Below are positions 1-10,881 of a stretch of 64,000 bases of DNA, piece by piece; the stretch's first letter is position 1, and every line of letters starts with the position of its first letter. This stretch comes from Durusdinium trenchii (Eukaryota > Sar > Dinophyceae > Suessiales > Symbiodiniaceae). The position numbers and the translations under genes were made by a program. Location of the stretch: assembly GCA_963970005.1 (NCBI GenBank), contig CAXAMN010026373.1:287536-351535 (forward strand), written 5' to 3'. The notes below the pieces were generated by a model. It was not told where the DNA came from. It saw only the letters and a program-made list of their open reading frames with translations, and searched no databases.

Positions 1-66
1 TACTAGTAGTAAGGCACTTGTTACTAGTAGCGATGCACTTGTTACTAATAGCTTCCTAATAAATGA
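1..66. repeat. CTAGTAG modular repeat, cluster 1
   Basis: The window opens inside a cluster of 18-21 nt words, each starting with CTAGTAG or a close variant: the AAGGCACTTGTTA word, the CGATGCACTTGTTA word and the CTTC word. The same words recur in other orders at about 3.3, 23.5, 48.8, 51.5, 59.1 and 62.4 kb. No coding meaning is seen. Confidence 0.85.
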
Positions 67-319
67 AACATAATTTGTGCTTCCACTTGGAATCAGAATG
101 TTCTTGTGGAACAAATGACCGGTGGCCAGATGCGAGCGCAGAGGGCTCGGCATGGTTTCCCTGACCAACAGTTCTTTGCGGTTGATGTATCCCGATAAGA
201 AGGATGAACTAGAGAACGCTTCACCGACAGAAAGTTCCCAATCCCATCGGGATGAACAGACCACTTGGGACGGGTGAAATGATCCAACAGACTGCAACGG
301 GTTTGGTCTTTCCTCTTCA

Positions 320-868
320 AACTTCACCATCCGAAGTCACATTCATAGAGCTTATGAGAATCCTGGTGAATGAGGTGGTCCTTGAAACATCTCTTCAGCC
401 CTTTCCTCAAAATGAACATCCGACCCTGTGCGAACCACCGCGCCCGGCGCTGGGGTTGGGTTCACGAATTCGCCCGAAACGACACCGTCGGAGAGGCTGA
501 TCGGTTGGACTCGCCGCACAGGATTGTTTCTTGCTAATGGTCTCTTAATTATTCAGTATTTTCTATATTATTGCCTAGGGATTTTTCTGTCTATCTCTTT
601 CTAATGGTTTTTGTTGGTATCTTTCTTTTTTATTTCTTTACAGTAAATTCTAGGGTTAAAATGGTAAGGTTCTTATTTATTATTGTATTTCTGGCCGCCT
701 GATTCCATCATATGTATTTAGTTCTTTCTTATGGTGTTTGCCATCATCTCTTATAATATTTGGGCCAATAATTGACACCCAGAGTCCCGCACGTGGCGTG
801 GAAAGAAATCGATCACAGAGCTGTTAAGATTTTGAAGTTGTTGGCCTCCCTTTTTGCCAAAAAGGAAC
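320..868. other. AT-rich stretch, no gene seen
   Basis: From about 530 to 780 the sequence is T-rich and low in GC compared with its surroundings. Short open frames over 252-500 have no recognisable motif. I see nothing functional here. Confidence 0.5.
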
Positions 869-926
869 TTACTAGCGATGGCCTCCAACCTAAGAGCGAT
901 GGCCTCCAACCTACTCGCAAGTAGAG
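869..926. repeat. GATGGCCTCCAACC-type repeat, two tandem words
   Basis: Two copies of the word CTAGCGATGGCCTCCAAC in tandem, followed by a degenerate third. This is the first plus-orientation member of the family that recurs near 4.5, 7.0, 8.1, 40.5, 43.2, 50.7 and 61.3 kb. Inverted copies occur near 4.8, 9.9, 40.1, 49.7, 62.7 and 63.8 kb. Confidence 0.85.
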
Positions 927-2050
927 GTCTCCTTTGCGACCAAAAAGGATTTGTTCAAATAATGATACGGTGTTCAGACCCAAAGTCTTATGGCAGTGCA
1001 AGAGTTCTTCCATTTCTTCCTTCCAACCGTGCCAATCAGTATCACCGGATCGAAAGCTTGGGATCGGAACCCGCCGAAGAAGCTGATCACATCGAGAAAC
1101 CCCAGAGACACCTGGTCCAAAGTCGGGACGAGAAACAAAACCCAAGACGTTGGGTTTTTTCGTGACGGGTGTGTCACGGCTAATTTCCCGTAACAATGGG
1201 CTGACCAAGTTGTGGGCGGACAGAAACAAGAGAAGATGGGCGTCCGACTTGTTTCAATGATTGCCAAAACTGGTTTCAAGAATTCAGCCCTGAGATTGGA
1301 CAAATTCCTGCAAACAAGAACAAAAATAACAGTGAAAAGCTTGGCGACACCTATGTATAGGGAGACCCTAGACAGGTACCGTAATATTCTGCAGGATTTT
1401 AGCTTGATCATGGTGCGAGACTGCTGCTGGGTGGTTGCTTGCCTATAGCTTGCAGGTTCTCAGAAATTTCCATTGATTTCGGCAAGTGGCCTGAAAGCCT
1501 TGATCTAGACTTGACCAGGCACCGAAAAACTGAGACCGAGCGTTTATAGAGCGCCTACTCAGACCCTCCAAGGTACCTTACAAAATGGGAGATGGCCTCA
1601 TAAAGCATACCCAGTTCCTGAGGGACTTTTAGATCAGAAAAGACAAGGAGGGAAACACAAAGAAGGCGAACGCTGTGTAAAGAAATCATGCGCAACATGA
1701 TGAAGCATGTTGCTTCGTTGAATATATGTGGCAAGGCGTTACTATGTATACCTGAGCAATGGTCGCCCGGATCTTTGCAATCCAGGGCTAGGGCGAAGCC
1801 TGCTCCCACCCAAAATGCCTTGCCAAGCCATGCCGCTGACTCTTTGTTTGTTCCCCGTGATATGTTTCCCCTGGCAAGCCAAATCAGCACACCACCTCAG
1901 CACACCTTCTGTCTTTGGCAGTGTGGCCCCGGGAAATCGGCGTGAGAAGACGGCCATGGTTCGGTCTCATCAGGGTCGGGATGCCATACTTTCATTCAGC
2001 GCATTGAAAATTTGGTTGAACTCCAGCAGCGGATGTTTTGTCGGTCAAAT
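927..2050. other. Non-coding or unrecognised stretch
   Basis: Several open frames on both strands overlap one another between 970 and 1960. None shows a known motif or a consistent coding strand. I cannot support a gene here. Confidence 0.4.
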
Positions 2051-2063
2051 TCACGCATTTTCT

Positions 2064-2133
2064 GCAAATTCCTGCGAACTCCTGCGAACTCCTACGAACT
2101 CCTGCCAACCCCTGCGAACTCCTTGCGAACTCA
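2064..2133. repeat. Short block of decanucleotide repeat
   Basis: About seven degenerate copies of a 10-nt unit of the form GCGAACTCCT. It is a small outlier of the larger array about 170 bp downstream and probably arose from the same unit. Confidence 0.8.
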
Positions 2134-2304
2134 GGGCGATGGGGCTGGGACGTCCCAATTCGCACGTTATTCCTACAGGTCATTTCAAACCTGAGAATTA
2201 GTTTCAGCGCGCGTTTTCACCTGAAGCCAGCTCGAGATGTATGCCCAAACTCTCCGTTCAATGGAGATTATGTGAAAAAATCTCGTGCAAATTTGAAGAT
2301 TTAG

Positions 2305-2572
2305 CAAAACTCCTGTGAGCTCCGGCGAACTCCGACGAACTCCGGCGAACTCCGGCGAACTCCTGCGAACTCCGGCGAACTCCGGCGAACTCCGACGAAC
2401 TCCTGCGAACTCCGGCGAGCTCCGACGAACTCCTGCGAACGAACTCCTGCGAACTCCGACGAACTCCTGCGAACTCCGACGAACTCCAGTAAACTCCGGC
2501 GAACTCCTGCGAACGAACTCCGGCGGACTCCGGTGATTTCTGCGACGAAGCCCCCCAGCGAACTCCGACGAA
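2305..2572. repeat. Decanucleotide minisatellite (GAACTCCGGC-type)
   Basis: About 25 tandem copies of a 10-nt unit GAACTCCNNC, where NN is mostly GG, GA or TG, with a few deletions and insertions. Ten is not divisible by three, so all three frames of each strand give the same 10-residue peptide repeat in turn. The open frames here (for example 2185-2607 minus and 2315-2536 plus) are therefore by-products of the repeat and not evidence of a protein. Confidence 0.9.
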
Positions 2573-2584
2573 TTTCCAACTATT

Positions 2585-2974
2585 ATGCATGTTTTTCGGA
2601 CTTCCAATTCCTCAGTTTTTGGACATCGTGTCCCTCATGGACCTCACGGCGTCACGGTCCACTGCTTAATTAACCCCAAGGTAGATCAACCACATTCAAC
2701 CACCAACTGCGACAATCCAGGCACAGTGTGCAACTGCGATGGTGATTGGTGTTTCGGCGAGTTCTTGAAGCCGGAATTAATTGAAAAGCTGGGCGCACAC
2801 CTTCCTTCTTTATTGTTTGCCCGCAGCCTGTTCAGCCCCTGCTGCGCGAAACAAGCCTTGAGCAACCCAGTTGGTTGCTTGTCAGTTCGCGGTTGCGCTC
2901 GATTTTCTCAGTGTAGCTTGCCTGGTGGGACTCGGGGAAGAGAGAAGAAGTCAGCAGCAAGTCCATTTGGTTAG
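2585..2974 (+). CDS. Unrecognised Cys-containing open frame, possible exon
   Basis: An uninterrupted frame begins right after the minisatellite. Its middle part (about 2630-2810) reads like protein, with a Cys-rich patch CNCDGDWC followed by a charged helix-like segment ending ELIEKLGAHL. The first and last thirds look less protein-like, and no splice pattern is obvious. I do not recognise a family. It could be one host exon plus flanking intron, or chance. Confidence 0.2.
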   Translation: MHVFRTSNSSVFGHRVPHGPHGVTVHCLINPKVDQPHSTTNCDNPGTVCNCDGDWCFGEFLKPELIEKLGAHLPSLLFARSLFSPCCAKQALSNPVGCLSVRGCARFSQCSLPGGTRGREKKSAASPFG

Positions 2975-3310
2975 TGAAGGCTGGGGCATACCCTAGTTTG
3001 CAGAGAAACTTACGGGCGCGTGTTGGGTACATAGCCTTCTGGTAGGTCATTCGGCAAGATGACACATGGTGCGTATTTTGCACAGCGTTCGCGTGCTTCG
3101 TGTTTCCCTACCCTGGTTTTTGAATCCAAGCGGGCTAATTTCTGATTTTCAGCTTTTCTGCTCCTGGTCAATCCTTAATTCAAGGTTTTTTTGCCATCTT
3201 CAGTCTTCGCGCAGAAAATTATGAAAATCCCTGCGAACCCGTAACGCTCACGAAAAAACCCACAAGACGTACACCAACAAATCCCACCACGGCCGAAAAG
3301 CCGGGAAGCC

Positions 3311-3462
3311 CCTAGTAGCGTTCTTGTTCCTAGTAGCGATGCACTTGTTACTAGTAGCTTCTTGTTCCTAGTAGTCCGGCTCCTAGTAGCGTTCTTGCTA
3401 CTAGTAGTATGGCCAGGAGCGATTGTACGTAGCGACGTAGCGTCCTTGTTCCTAGTAGGGAT
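3311..3462. repeat. CTAGTAG modular repeat, cluster 2
   Basis: At least eight words in a row, including the CGTTCTTGTTC, CGATGCACTTGTTA, CTTCTTGTTC and TATGGCCAGGAGC variants. Two unrelated word families (AGGCACTTG-type and GGCCAGGAGC-type) are joined here in one run. This is the best single illustration of the mix-and-match structure in the first 10 kb. Confidence 0.85.
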
Positions 3463-3763
3463 CAGGGATCTTGAGCAGCGCTCCCAAAGATGTGTGTTTT
3501 TGGTCCACCGAATGAACGACTTCGTGGAATGTTGGGGGGGCTCGCCAGCTGACGGAGGAACGAGGGTGGCTGAGGATGGCTGAAACCCCACGACAGATTT
3601 GGATCCATCCACCCTCATTCCTTTCGAACCAGACAAGCTTTCGTCGCTTGACGATTAAACATCTTCCACTTGGTCGATGTTCTTACTTCAGCACGGCTAC
3701 ATTCGTATTCAGTCTTTGTTGAAGAATCAATGGATCAGTTCCCTTGTCACCTTTTCACACACA

Positions 3764-3782
3764 CTCTCTCTCTCTCTCTCTC
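3764..3782. repeat. (CT)n microsatellite
   Basis: A run of about nine CT dinucleotides preceded by a short CA run. Confidence 0.95.
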
Positions 3783-3888
3783 CTGACTGATCAGCATTTT
3801 GCCAGATTTTGCCTAATGCGTTTGCCACGCAGCGGTCGCGCCATGAAGACCATGGCGTGCTCCACAGCGGACTTCGACCTTTTCTTAG

Positions 3889-4098
3889 CTGGATGAAAAC
3901 TGTGACGATCCTGTGACGGTCAAATATGTAGACAACCAGTTTTTCTTCGAAATCTCAGAAACTCTGTGCCGACTCAATTCATTCGGTCGTCCTTGTTACT
4001 CACCAGCGAAGAAGGCGGAGGATGAATTCGATCAATGGACCAGTGCATTGGCGAGGTCTCTGAAAAGGAACAGGCAGATAGTCGGAGGCGTGATTTAA
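3889..4098 (+). CDS. Candidate terminal exon, unknown protein
   Basis: After an in-frame stop there are about 69 codons of protein-like sequence ending in TAA. The peptide has an acidic start (DENCDDP), an alternating hydrophobic segment (VKYVDNQFFFEI) and a basic amphipathic end. The earliest ATG is at 3913. I do not recognise the family. It lacks repeats and low-complexity sequence and looks better than neighbouring frames, but no acceptor site could be fixed. Confidence 0.25.
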   Translation: MDENCDDPVTVKYVDNQFFFEISETLCRLNSFGRPCYSPAKKAEDEFDQWTSALARSLKRNRQIVGGVI

Positions 4099-4364
4099 GG
4101 AGTTCTCCTCTATCGTGACGAGTCACACTTTTGGTTTGTATGGGGATCCACGCAGTCCACTAGGAGCTTCTTGATGGTTTGCCAGTCTTTCTTTGAGCAT
4201 GAGGCATTTGCTGGTCTTCCAGAGAGAATCAAGGGTTAACCACTGAAGCGGCCCAAAGCCCTGAACCCCACGGCATTCACATTCACTCCAAGATGGCACC
4301 AGATGGGGATGGAACATAGTCGATTGGGGTCAGAAAACCTCGGTTTGTTACTCGCATCCAAGTA

Positions 4365-4515
4365 ACAAATGTTCGCTACTAGGAGCAAAGGGCATCGCCA
4401 GGACGCTACTAGGGGCTCCTAGTAGTACTGCCAGGAGTGCCCCGTTCGTAGCGTCCTTGCTAGTAGCAATGGCCTCCAACCCAGCGATGGCCTCCACCCT
4501 AGTAGCGTCCTTGTT
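4365..4515. repeat. CTAGTAG modular repeat, cluster 3
   Basis: Words first in the reverse sense (CTACTAGGAGCAAAGGGCATCG, GACGCTACTAGGGGCTCCT), then switching to the forward sense (GTAGCGTCCTTGCTAG, GCAATGGCCTCCAACC, GCGATGGCCTCCACC). The switch makes the region partly self-complementary. Confidence 0.85.
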
Positions 4516-4779
4516 CTGTTCGCGAATGCACCCTTGCCCAGGTTTGATGGCTGCTTCCGCCTGGAGGCATCGAGACTCTTAGAGGCGAATGCGTGACGTG
4601 CGTGACGTGACCGACGTGACCACGCGCTCCATGCTTTCATTTGCCTCGTTGTATACAAGCATTCCTCTCAGTCCCATATCGATCAACAATCCAAAGAAAG
4701 ACCGGCAAGTGTGCAATACTTATTGAGCATAAGGGTATATGATATGTGTGTTGACCTGTACAAGGAATCCAGAACCAAC

Positions 4780-4895
4780 GCTAGTAGGTTGGAGGCCATG
4801 GCTCTTAGGTTGGAGGCCATCGCTATTAGGTGTATGTTTTTTATCTTTTTTATTTGTTCATTTTGCTTTTGGAGGTCATCGCTTCTAGGTTGGTT
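4780..4895. repeat. Inverted GGTTGGAGGCCATCGC words
   Basis: Two tandem reverse-sense words, then a third, degenerate word about 60 bp downstream after a T-rich stretch. They face the forward-sense words ending near 4515. Confidence 0.85.
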
Positions 4896-5228
4896 GACCT
4901 GTAAACGGAGCCCAGAACCTCAACCTTCACCTTTCGCCAAATCAACTCTGCACTGGGCAGAGGAAGTCAGCAGGCAAGCTACGCAAAGCTGCTCACTCGC
5001 GCTGTTCGGGCCAGACACAAACATGTAATTTGGCACATTTGATTCGTCCAGTGATTGAAAGCAAAAGCTTTATGGAAGGAATAAGATGGGGACTTGGCAA
5101 AAGAAGGAAGGCCACGTGATGTTCTGTTCGGTTGAGAGACCACAAGGGCTTTGTAGCTTGCACTGTTGACCCCGAGAGAATCCTCAGTTAGCGTAGTCAG
5201 GCCCTACTCCACCTGTCTTTCCACTGAT

Positions 5229-5469
5229 CACTGCAGCAAGGACTCTTCAACGTTCCCGGTCTCCCTTGGCCTGAGGGACCAGGACTCACCCTGATCCGAG
5301 TCATTCTTTTCTTGACACTTACATCACTGCAGGCTTGAGCCGGTGCAGTTCTGGGCTCCGGGTTCGTTGCTCCTCTCGTCGAAAATCCACGTCTCCGACG
5401 TCGTTCAGTCCAACGACGTCTTCTCCTCCTTAGAAGAGTTCAGCCTCGATGGGGAGATGTTGGAGGCGT
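5229..5469 (+). CDS. Candidate 3' exons of an unidentified host gene
   Basis: Two exon-like pieces are visible. The second runs from after CACTGCAG (about 5332) to a TGA at 5467-5469. It encodes about 45 residues with hydrophobic and acidic alternation, containing VQFWAPGSLLL and ending SLDGEMLEA. The first follows CTGATCACTGCAG near 5230 and starts QGLFNVPGLPWPEGP. Polypyrimidine-CAG acceptors precede both. I do not recognise the protein and cannot fix the donor between the two pieces. The end piece looks coding; the rest is inference. Confidence 0.3.
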
Positions 5470-5721
5470 GACCGGCGACCAGCGGACAAAGAATGGAAGA
5501 ACAGCGTTTGGTTTTGGGCCTTCAACGAAGGGAGAATGATGGAGTCTGATCTCGTTTGTGGCCCATTTCAGCCCCCAAACATCAGCCTGAGGTGTGTGTC
5601 TTTTCGTTGAAAAAAGAAAACACCATGAGAGAGAGAGAGAGACCGTTCGGTTCAGCACGTTCGGTTTCATTCGGGATCGGTCCGATCCATTGGGCTGATC
5701 AGCGCTGCACGGATGTGTTCG

Positions 5722-5790
5722 CCGACGGCAAGTGCAAACTGGACATGATATTTTTTTTCATGTCCAGTTTGCACTTGCCTAGATGTCGGT
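5722..5790. repeat. Perfect 22-bp-arm hairpin
   Basis: Positions 5727-5748 are the exact reverse complement of 5758-5779, separated by a 9-nt T-rich loop (5749-5757). Beyond a 5-nt bulge the stem goes on for five more pairs (CCGAC with GTCGG). The total of about 27 paired bases with a small loop resembles a microRNA-type precursor or a very recent inverted duplication. No transcript evidence is available. Confidence 0.9.
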
Positions 5791-5834
5791 GGAGTCGAGG
5801 AGTGACTGGAGGCGTGTAGCTACATGCTGATTCT

Positions 5835-6780
5835 CTACAGCTGTTGGCGACATCCCAAACGCTCCCTCCCTATCAAGGCTGTACTGAGAATATCATGGCT
5901 AAATTAAGGTTTGGGCTGTGATCTCAGGGCATGTTCCCGGAAAGCGCAGGGTCAGATTCCAAGAGAACGGAGTGGCAGCCTTGGTGTAGCATGATGTATT
6001 TATACCAGTACTACCTTGGGTTTTTTGGACACTCTCCCAGCCATGACAAGGTGTTTTCCCATATGAGTGGATGATCCCTGTATAGAACTGGTTCGCTGAA
6101 GGCATGAGAGGGTGAGTTAAAGAGGAGAGCTCTCTATCATGGGTTTTGGAAGGTTTTGGGTGGCTTCACACCGTCAATCCACTGGACATTCGAGTGGCAG
6201 GCCCCGATGCTGGCACGGCTTCCTGAGAGATGTCCCCAGCACACCCGGCATGTGGGGATGACTCTGTGAGTCTACAAGTCTACGCCTGTTTCGTTAAAGT
6301 CTGTTCATGTTCGTGTCTTTCGAAGTGTTGTTTCTCTCTTTGTGATGTTTCTTCTGTTCTCGCTTTTACTTTCCTCCTTTCTGGACCTTTTTGTTTCGCT
6401 CCGGTGGAGAGAATAGCGCACGCGCTGCTCTTTTAGAGACGGATCGAAATCCGGTCCGACAAATTCTGAGGGGAAAAGGCGTCTTCCTCGTAGCGTCCGA
6501 TCGCTCCTCGGATCTTCCGACATCGGCATGTCGCAGAAAAGCTGAGCAGCGGCATTGGTTTTTTTTGCTGAAAGCACTTAGTGCTTATTACCAGCGGCAT
6601 GGTGCCCAAAAGGAGAAGATGAGCTGGAAGGTATAAAAACAGAGTCTTGCACCAGGACTTTTCACTGCCAATGACAAACTGCCTGAATCACTGGTACGGA
6701 ACTTCATGGCACTGGAGCAAGTCTTTCATGTTTTTCACATCCATTCGATGGTGACAGACCCTAGATGCAAAGGCTCTTGA
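5835..6780. other. Unrecognised stretch with one weak exon candidate
   Basis: No gene is supported. A short segment at 6567-6631 reads LLKALSAYYQRHGAQKEK and runs into an AAG|GTATAA donor-like site, so it may be a small exon on the plus strand. T-rich tracts around 6290-6400 and 6555 give cysteine- and leucine-rich translations of no clear meaning. Confidence 0.25.
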
Positions 6781-6782
6781 GT

Positions 6783-7022
6783 TACTAATAGCGATGGTGA
6801 TGGCCTCCAACCATTCGATGGTGAGCTCCCCTTTGGACTCGACACGACGTGCTAGTTTCCCTGAAGCAAGTGGTTTCGTGTCGTGCGACGTCGAAGGTTG
6901 TCATCATCCCACCACCTCAGGCGTTTCTGAAAAGATCTACAAAACTGAATAGAAGAAATGGGACAGACGGAGGCAAGTCTACAAGCGATGGCCTCCAACC
7001 CTAAAAACGATGGCCTCCAATC
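6783..7022. repeat. Two GATGGCCTCCAACC repeat sites
   Basis: One forward word lies near 6785-6812 and a tandem pair near 6982-7022, with about 170 bp of unrelated sequence between them. The pair is degenerate in its second word. Confidence 0.8.
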
Positions 7023-7112
7023 TGTGTCGTCATGGACAGAACCTACAGGCAAGTCATGGCAGTCCCCTCATGACAACAAAGCCCGCTGCTCAGCCGCAAC
7101 GAGTGCGATACC

Positions 7113-7493
7113 TCGCTTGGTCAGGTAAGTGCAGAAGATGGTCAAACCCAATTCCTGGGATTTTATAAGCGGCATTACAACTTTGTAGGGTTGAAAAATG
7201 CTGAAGCACATTTGGATACCACGTCCGAAGGCAGGAGCACCAAGTCTGCCTTTGCATCCTTGGTCAACTGGAGGGTTTGAGGACTTTTGTGAGACCATTT
7301 TCCAGATATACCTTTGGCTGAGAAGCAACTGGGGCATTCAAGAACCATTGACGAATCCGACAAATGTGAAAGGAATACATCATTGACGCATATTCCTTTT
7401 GCTTGGTCATTGATGTGTTTGTTGACAAGGACCCACCCATATCAGTAGGGGATGCTGAGGCAATTTGTTGGTCATCCAGAAATACTCTTAAAC
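7113..7493 (+). pseudogene. Protein-like fragments, broken reading frame
   Basis: From about 7117 one plus-strand frame reads protein-like up to a TGA at 7280 (SAEDGQTQFLGFYKRHYN near its start, then a Ser/Lys-rich end). A second piece at about 7410-7493 (VFVDKDPPISVGDAE) ends in TAG after a frame change. The minus strand also has protein-like frames over 7175-7500, so the coding strand is not certain. A degraded gene copy is my reading; no family is recognised. Confidence 0.2.
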
Positions 7494-8097
7494 GAGCCAA
7501 GTCCCACGACTAGCTCATGACGTTGCGCTGGTGGCCAAGCCTGCTGTAGCTAATTGACGAAGATGCTTGAGGCAGGTGGGCGTTCTTCAACTCTCCTTCA
7601 AAGGTCCTGGTGGGCATTTTGGACCAACGAACCGGAGGTGGTGCACACTTGCCTGATCTTGCCTGCATGTCGTCACCTGCCAGCTGGCGGCGAGCGCCAT
7701 GACTCGTGAGTACTGGGGTGCTGCTATTGTTCTGGAGTGCGGGCTGCCCTTGGCAAGGTGCTGGCTGCACATCACTGCTTCTGCCTAGCCAAGTCCACGC
7801 ATCAGCACTACCAACTGCAACATTGCATTGTGCCAGGCTACGGTCCTTGCTGGTCTCCTTTGCTGCCGAGCTCGATGGCTGGGGTCTCAGGCCGCTGAAA
7901 TTTGGCGGGTCCAAAGCTGAAGTTCAAAAGCCACGCAACGAGCCCGTGATCAGGTACATTCAGGGGCGGGGTCACCTGAGGCCCAGATGCAAGGTGTACC
8001 GGCACGATATGATTTCTGGGAGCAGGTACTGCTTTTCTTTCGAGGTGTTCTCGTTGGTTGGCTAATGTCTGTGCAAAAATGAGGTGCCACCTCTCTT

Positions 8098-8170
8098 GAA
8101 TGGCCTCCAGCTAACCTAGTAGCAATGGCTTCCAACCTAAGAGCAATGGCCGCCAACCTAGAAGCGTGTT
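8098..8170. repeat. Three GCAATGGCCTCCAACC words, degenerate
   Basis: Three forward-sense words in tandem with single-base changes (GGCTTCC, GGCCGCC), showing that the units diverge independently. Confidence 0.8.
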
Positions 8171-8615
8171 TGTGTCGTAATGAAACTGCGTGATTCCCAT
8201 TTGGGCCATGCCCCAATGATAGGATCTTGGAGTTTTCGCTGCCCACCAATAGACAACGCACAGTTGCTGTGGAATGTCGGGTCTACAATGGAACAAGTTT
8301 GGCTTCGCCATGTTTCGCGACTCAGCAAATCTGCTGGGTGTGGAACATGTTGAAGTCACGGCCTCACATTGGGCGAAAGCTTGTTTGCAAACGCAGAAGA
8401 ACAAAATCATCGAATGCAACAGCACATGATGTTTAAATCCCGTACGTTTTTTGAGGCAAAGGATGTGAGACAAGGGTCTTAAGGAAACTTGTGTGCATCG
8501 TGGAATCTGCGGCCAGGGCATGAAGTCATTGGTCATCAAAAATTTGAAGAAGCAAACGCCATTTCGGGTTCTCCCCTAGCCCCTTTCCATTATACAATAC
8601 GGTCGTAAAAAAAAT

Positions 8616-9169
8616 TCACCTACCTGCCCAATCAACAATGTCCATGGTAGTTTTGGGGTCTGTTTGTGGTTTTCTGATCACAAGAAGCAACATGTCCACT
8701 TTGGTTGGGAGAAGTGGGTTTACTCTTATCCACCTCAGATTTTGGATCAACGTGCCAAGATCCCACATGTATGTTTGTGAAGACCATTCCCCCGTACCTG
8801 AAGCGGGTCCCAAATGCCGGGCACTCCGTGTAAAGCCCCTCGGTTTGAGCAACGCTTCTGAGGCGAGGCCCTGGAAGCCTTCGCCACCCTGCCACTTGTG
8901 CGATGAATGGTGGACGAGTTGATCGGGGAGGGAGGTGAAGGTGGTCTACCTTGACGGTCCCTGGTTCAATCGAAGTGGGTTCTCGGTGGGTTGAAGGCAA
9001 ATGTCCTTTTCTGTTTGGGCGAAGCTTTGGTGTGAGATAGACAGGGGGGCCCGCAAGCAATGTGGATCACCACCACAAATAAAGGCCTGGGGTCTATGTA
9101 GAACGGTTTTCGTGAGAAATCTTGCTTGCACTTCAAGAGATGAAGCAGCACCAGGTCCACATGTGACAA
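8616..9169 (-). pseudogene. Protein-like minus-strand region, unidentified
   Basis: Two minus-strand frames look protein-like in succession. 8966-9169 starts MSHVDLVLLHLLKCKQDF. 8616-8920 has the segments ASGTGEWSSQTYMWDLGTL and NLRWIRVNPLLPTKVD and ends at a TAG. A frame change separates them, so this is either two exons or a broken copy. No motif is recognised. Confidence 0.25.
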
Positions 9170-9185
9170 GCGATCGGACTATATA

Positions 9186-9890
9186 GCTCTTGTTTGAATT
9201 ATACTACCCTTGTTATTTATGGTCAAGTCATACAGTCGTTGTCGAAAATCAATTGACAGTGCCGCCAGTGTCTATCAGAGAATGGAACGTGCGTTCTACC
9301 GAAGAGGTATCCTGAAATTATGTCAAGATCACTGCAAAATGACCATCACCATGATTGTCATCACAGCCCCGCCAGCATCACTGTCATAACCAGCTGCATC
9401 ATCATCCTTTGAAATTGGGATTTCTTCACAAAATGTGTCTATTTGAATGTGACACGGTAAGGACTCGGGCTTTAACCAAACATTTGCCATCATGTTGGCA
9501 GCCAGGATGATGACGCTACATTACCAGAACAAGAGTCAAGACACCTGCACCGAAATATCAAAAGATACCAGTGATATCAGCAAGCACAAGGAAGCGAAAA
9601 GGGAGAAGAAAGGATACTCCATGAAAATCCCTCTGATCTAAGCCCCAGAGATCTGGCTGCCACTTCAGGGGATAGCAATTAGCCCAATGTGCATTAACCC
9701 AGGCTGATGTTCGTGATGGATTTGTTCTGACGGTTTGAGAATGTCCTGTTTGTGCGGAATGTAAACTGCAGGCTAAGCAGGTTGGATTGCCCAGCACCGA
9801 AGGTAAGTGATAGCCACGCCATCAACGACGTGCGCACGTCGCAGCGACCCTCATGAGCCATCATGAGGCCTTGTAAAAAAAGTACAGGGG
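9186..9890. other. No gene seen
   Basis: Mixed sequence with CAT-rich stretches near 9340-9410 and no convincing open frame. A reverse-sense repeat word follows at about 9893-9925. Confidence 0.5.
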
Positions 9891-10097
9891 CCCATCGCTA
9901 TTAGGTGGAGGCCATCGCTAGTACCTTATATAAAGTTTTTTCTTAAACGCGTCACTCGTGGCGTCACGCGTCCAAGACTCACTTTCTGAAGAAAACACAG
10001 GGCGCTGCGTGTGTCCTTTGCCGCGGCAGGCGGAAGAACCCCGTGGTCAGACTTGGTTCTGGGTGTTTTTCGCACAGCGGACTTCGCCAAGTGTGAG

Positions 10098-10553
10098 CTA
10101 CAAAGCTCCATGTAGTTTCCCACCCAACTCCAGCAGTGTCCTCATCCCGACCAAGCTCCAAGTGGTCAATGCGTTTGAGGCGACACCTGGATGCCTTGAC
10201 TCTGAAGAAGGCACAGAAGCCCACGGACGAGACGCCTGGGCCCTGACGGCGGGCCTGGTACCTCGCGACGATTTGGGGTGGAGCCAGGTGTCCCAAGAGC
10301 GAAGTTTGATCGGATGTGCACGGCGATGTGCGCGGCTATGGAAGCACCAAGGAGCTTTGGTTGAAGCAACATAGGTTTGGGTCTTCTCATTCACTACACA
10401 CGCACGCAGAGTCTCCATGTTCCTGTCCCTAAAAAGCAACTTAGCGATTTGAAGAGTTGCTCCCTCTAAGGGCTTATTTGGGATGTGGTACTTGTGTGCT
10501 ATTTCGTCGCTGGTATCCAAATGTTGCTGACTTTTTCTCTCCTTAACTTCCAC
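10098..10553 (-). CDS. Unidentified minus-strand open frame
   Basis: An ATG-initiated 151-codon frame. Its first half is protein-like: a polar start (MEVKERKSQQHLDTSDEI), then a mixed helix (LQIAKLLFRDRNMETLR). The second half is Arg/Ser-rich and overlaps plus-strand frames. It lies just outside the LINE-1 insertion. No family is recognised; it may be a partial exon. Confidence 0.25.
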   Translation of the reverse strand: MEVKERKSQQHLDTSDEIAHKYHIPNKPLEGATLQIAKLLFRDRNMETLRACVVNEKTQTYVASTKAPWCFHSRAHRRAHPIKLRSWDTWLHPKSSRGTRPAVRAQASRPWASVPSSESRHPGVASNALTTWSLVGMRTLLELGGKLHGAL

Positions 10554-10779
10554 CAGAGTGCAACCTCCACCGCCGCTGGCAGACGTGGGTCAAATGCATC
10601 AGGTTCTGACTGGTGCGATGATGCTGATCCACGCGGAACCATAGTGTGTCCTCCAGAACCATCACGGGCAGACAAAGGATAGTTCCCATTCCCGAACTAC
10701 TCAGAGGTTGACAAGGCCTTGGGTCAAAACCCGGAGCCCAAAGCAATTAGACTATTAGGTTGTGTAGGTTGACCTCTCA

Positions 10780-10797
10780 GGTGGTCTATTCTGTTCA
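10780..10797. repeat. LINE-1 target-site duplication, 3' copy
   Basis: The 18-mer GGTGGTCTATTCTGTTCA here is identical to 21681-21698. The two copies exactly bracket a minus-strand LINE whose ORFs start about 160 bp inside one copy and stop about 85 bp inside the other, as expected for target-primed reverse transcription. Confidence 0.9.
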
Positions 10798-10881
10798 CAC
10801 GCAGACGATCCAGTCAGGTAGGAAAGTCGCATCCACGACTCACAGATCGATGAATGCACAACGAAGCCAAATTAAAGAGAG

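Noticed and set aside
2185..2607. Long Arg/Ser/Glu-rich open frames over the minisatellite
   Set aside because: They follow from the 10-nt repeat being stop-free in several frames.
8111..8261. Peptides such as LLGWRPLLLG and MASNLIAMASN
   Set aside because: These come from translating modular repeat words; they recur wherever words occur and in different frames, so they are not protein domains.
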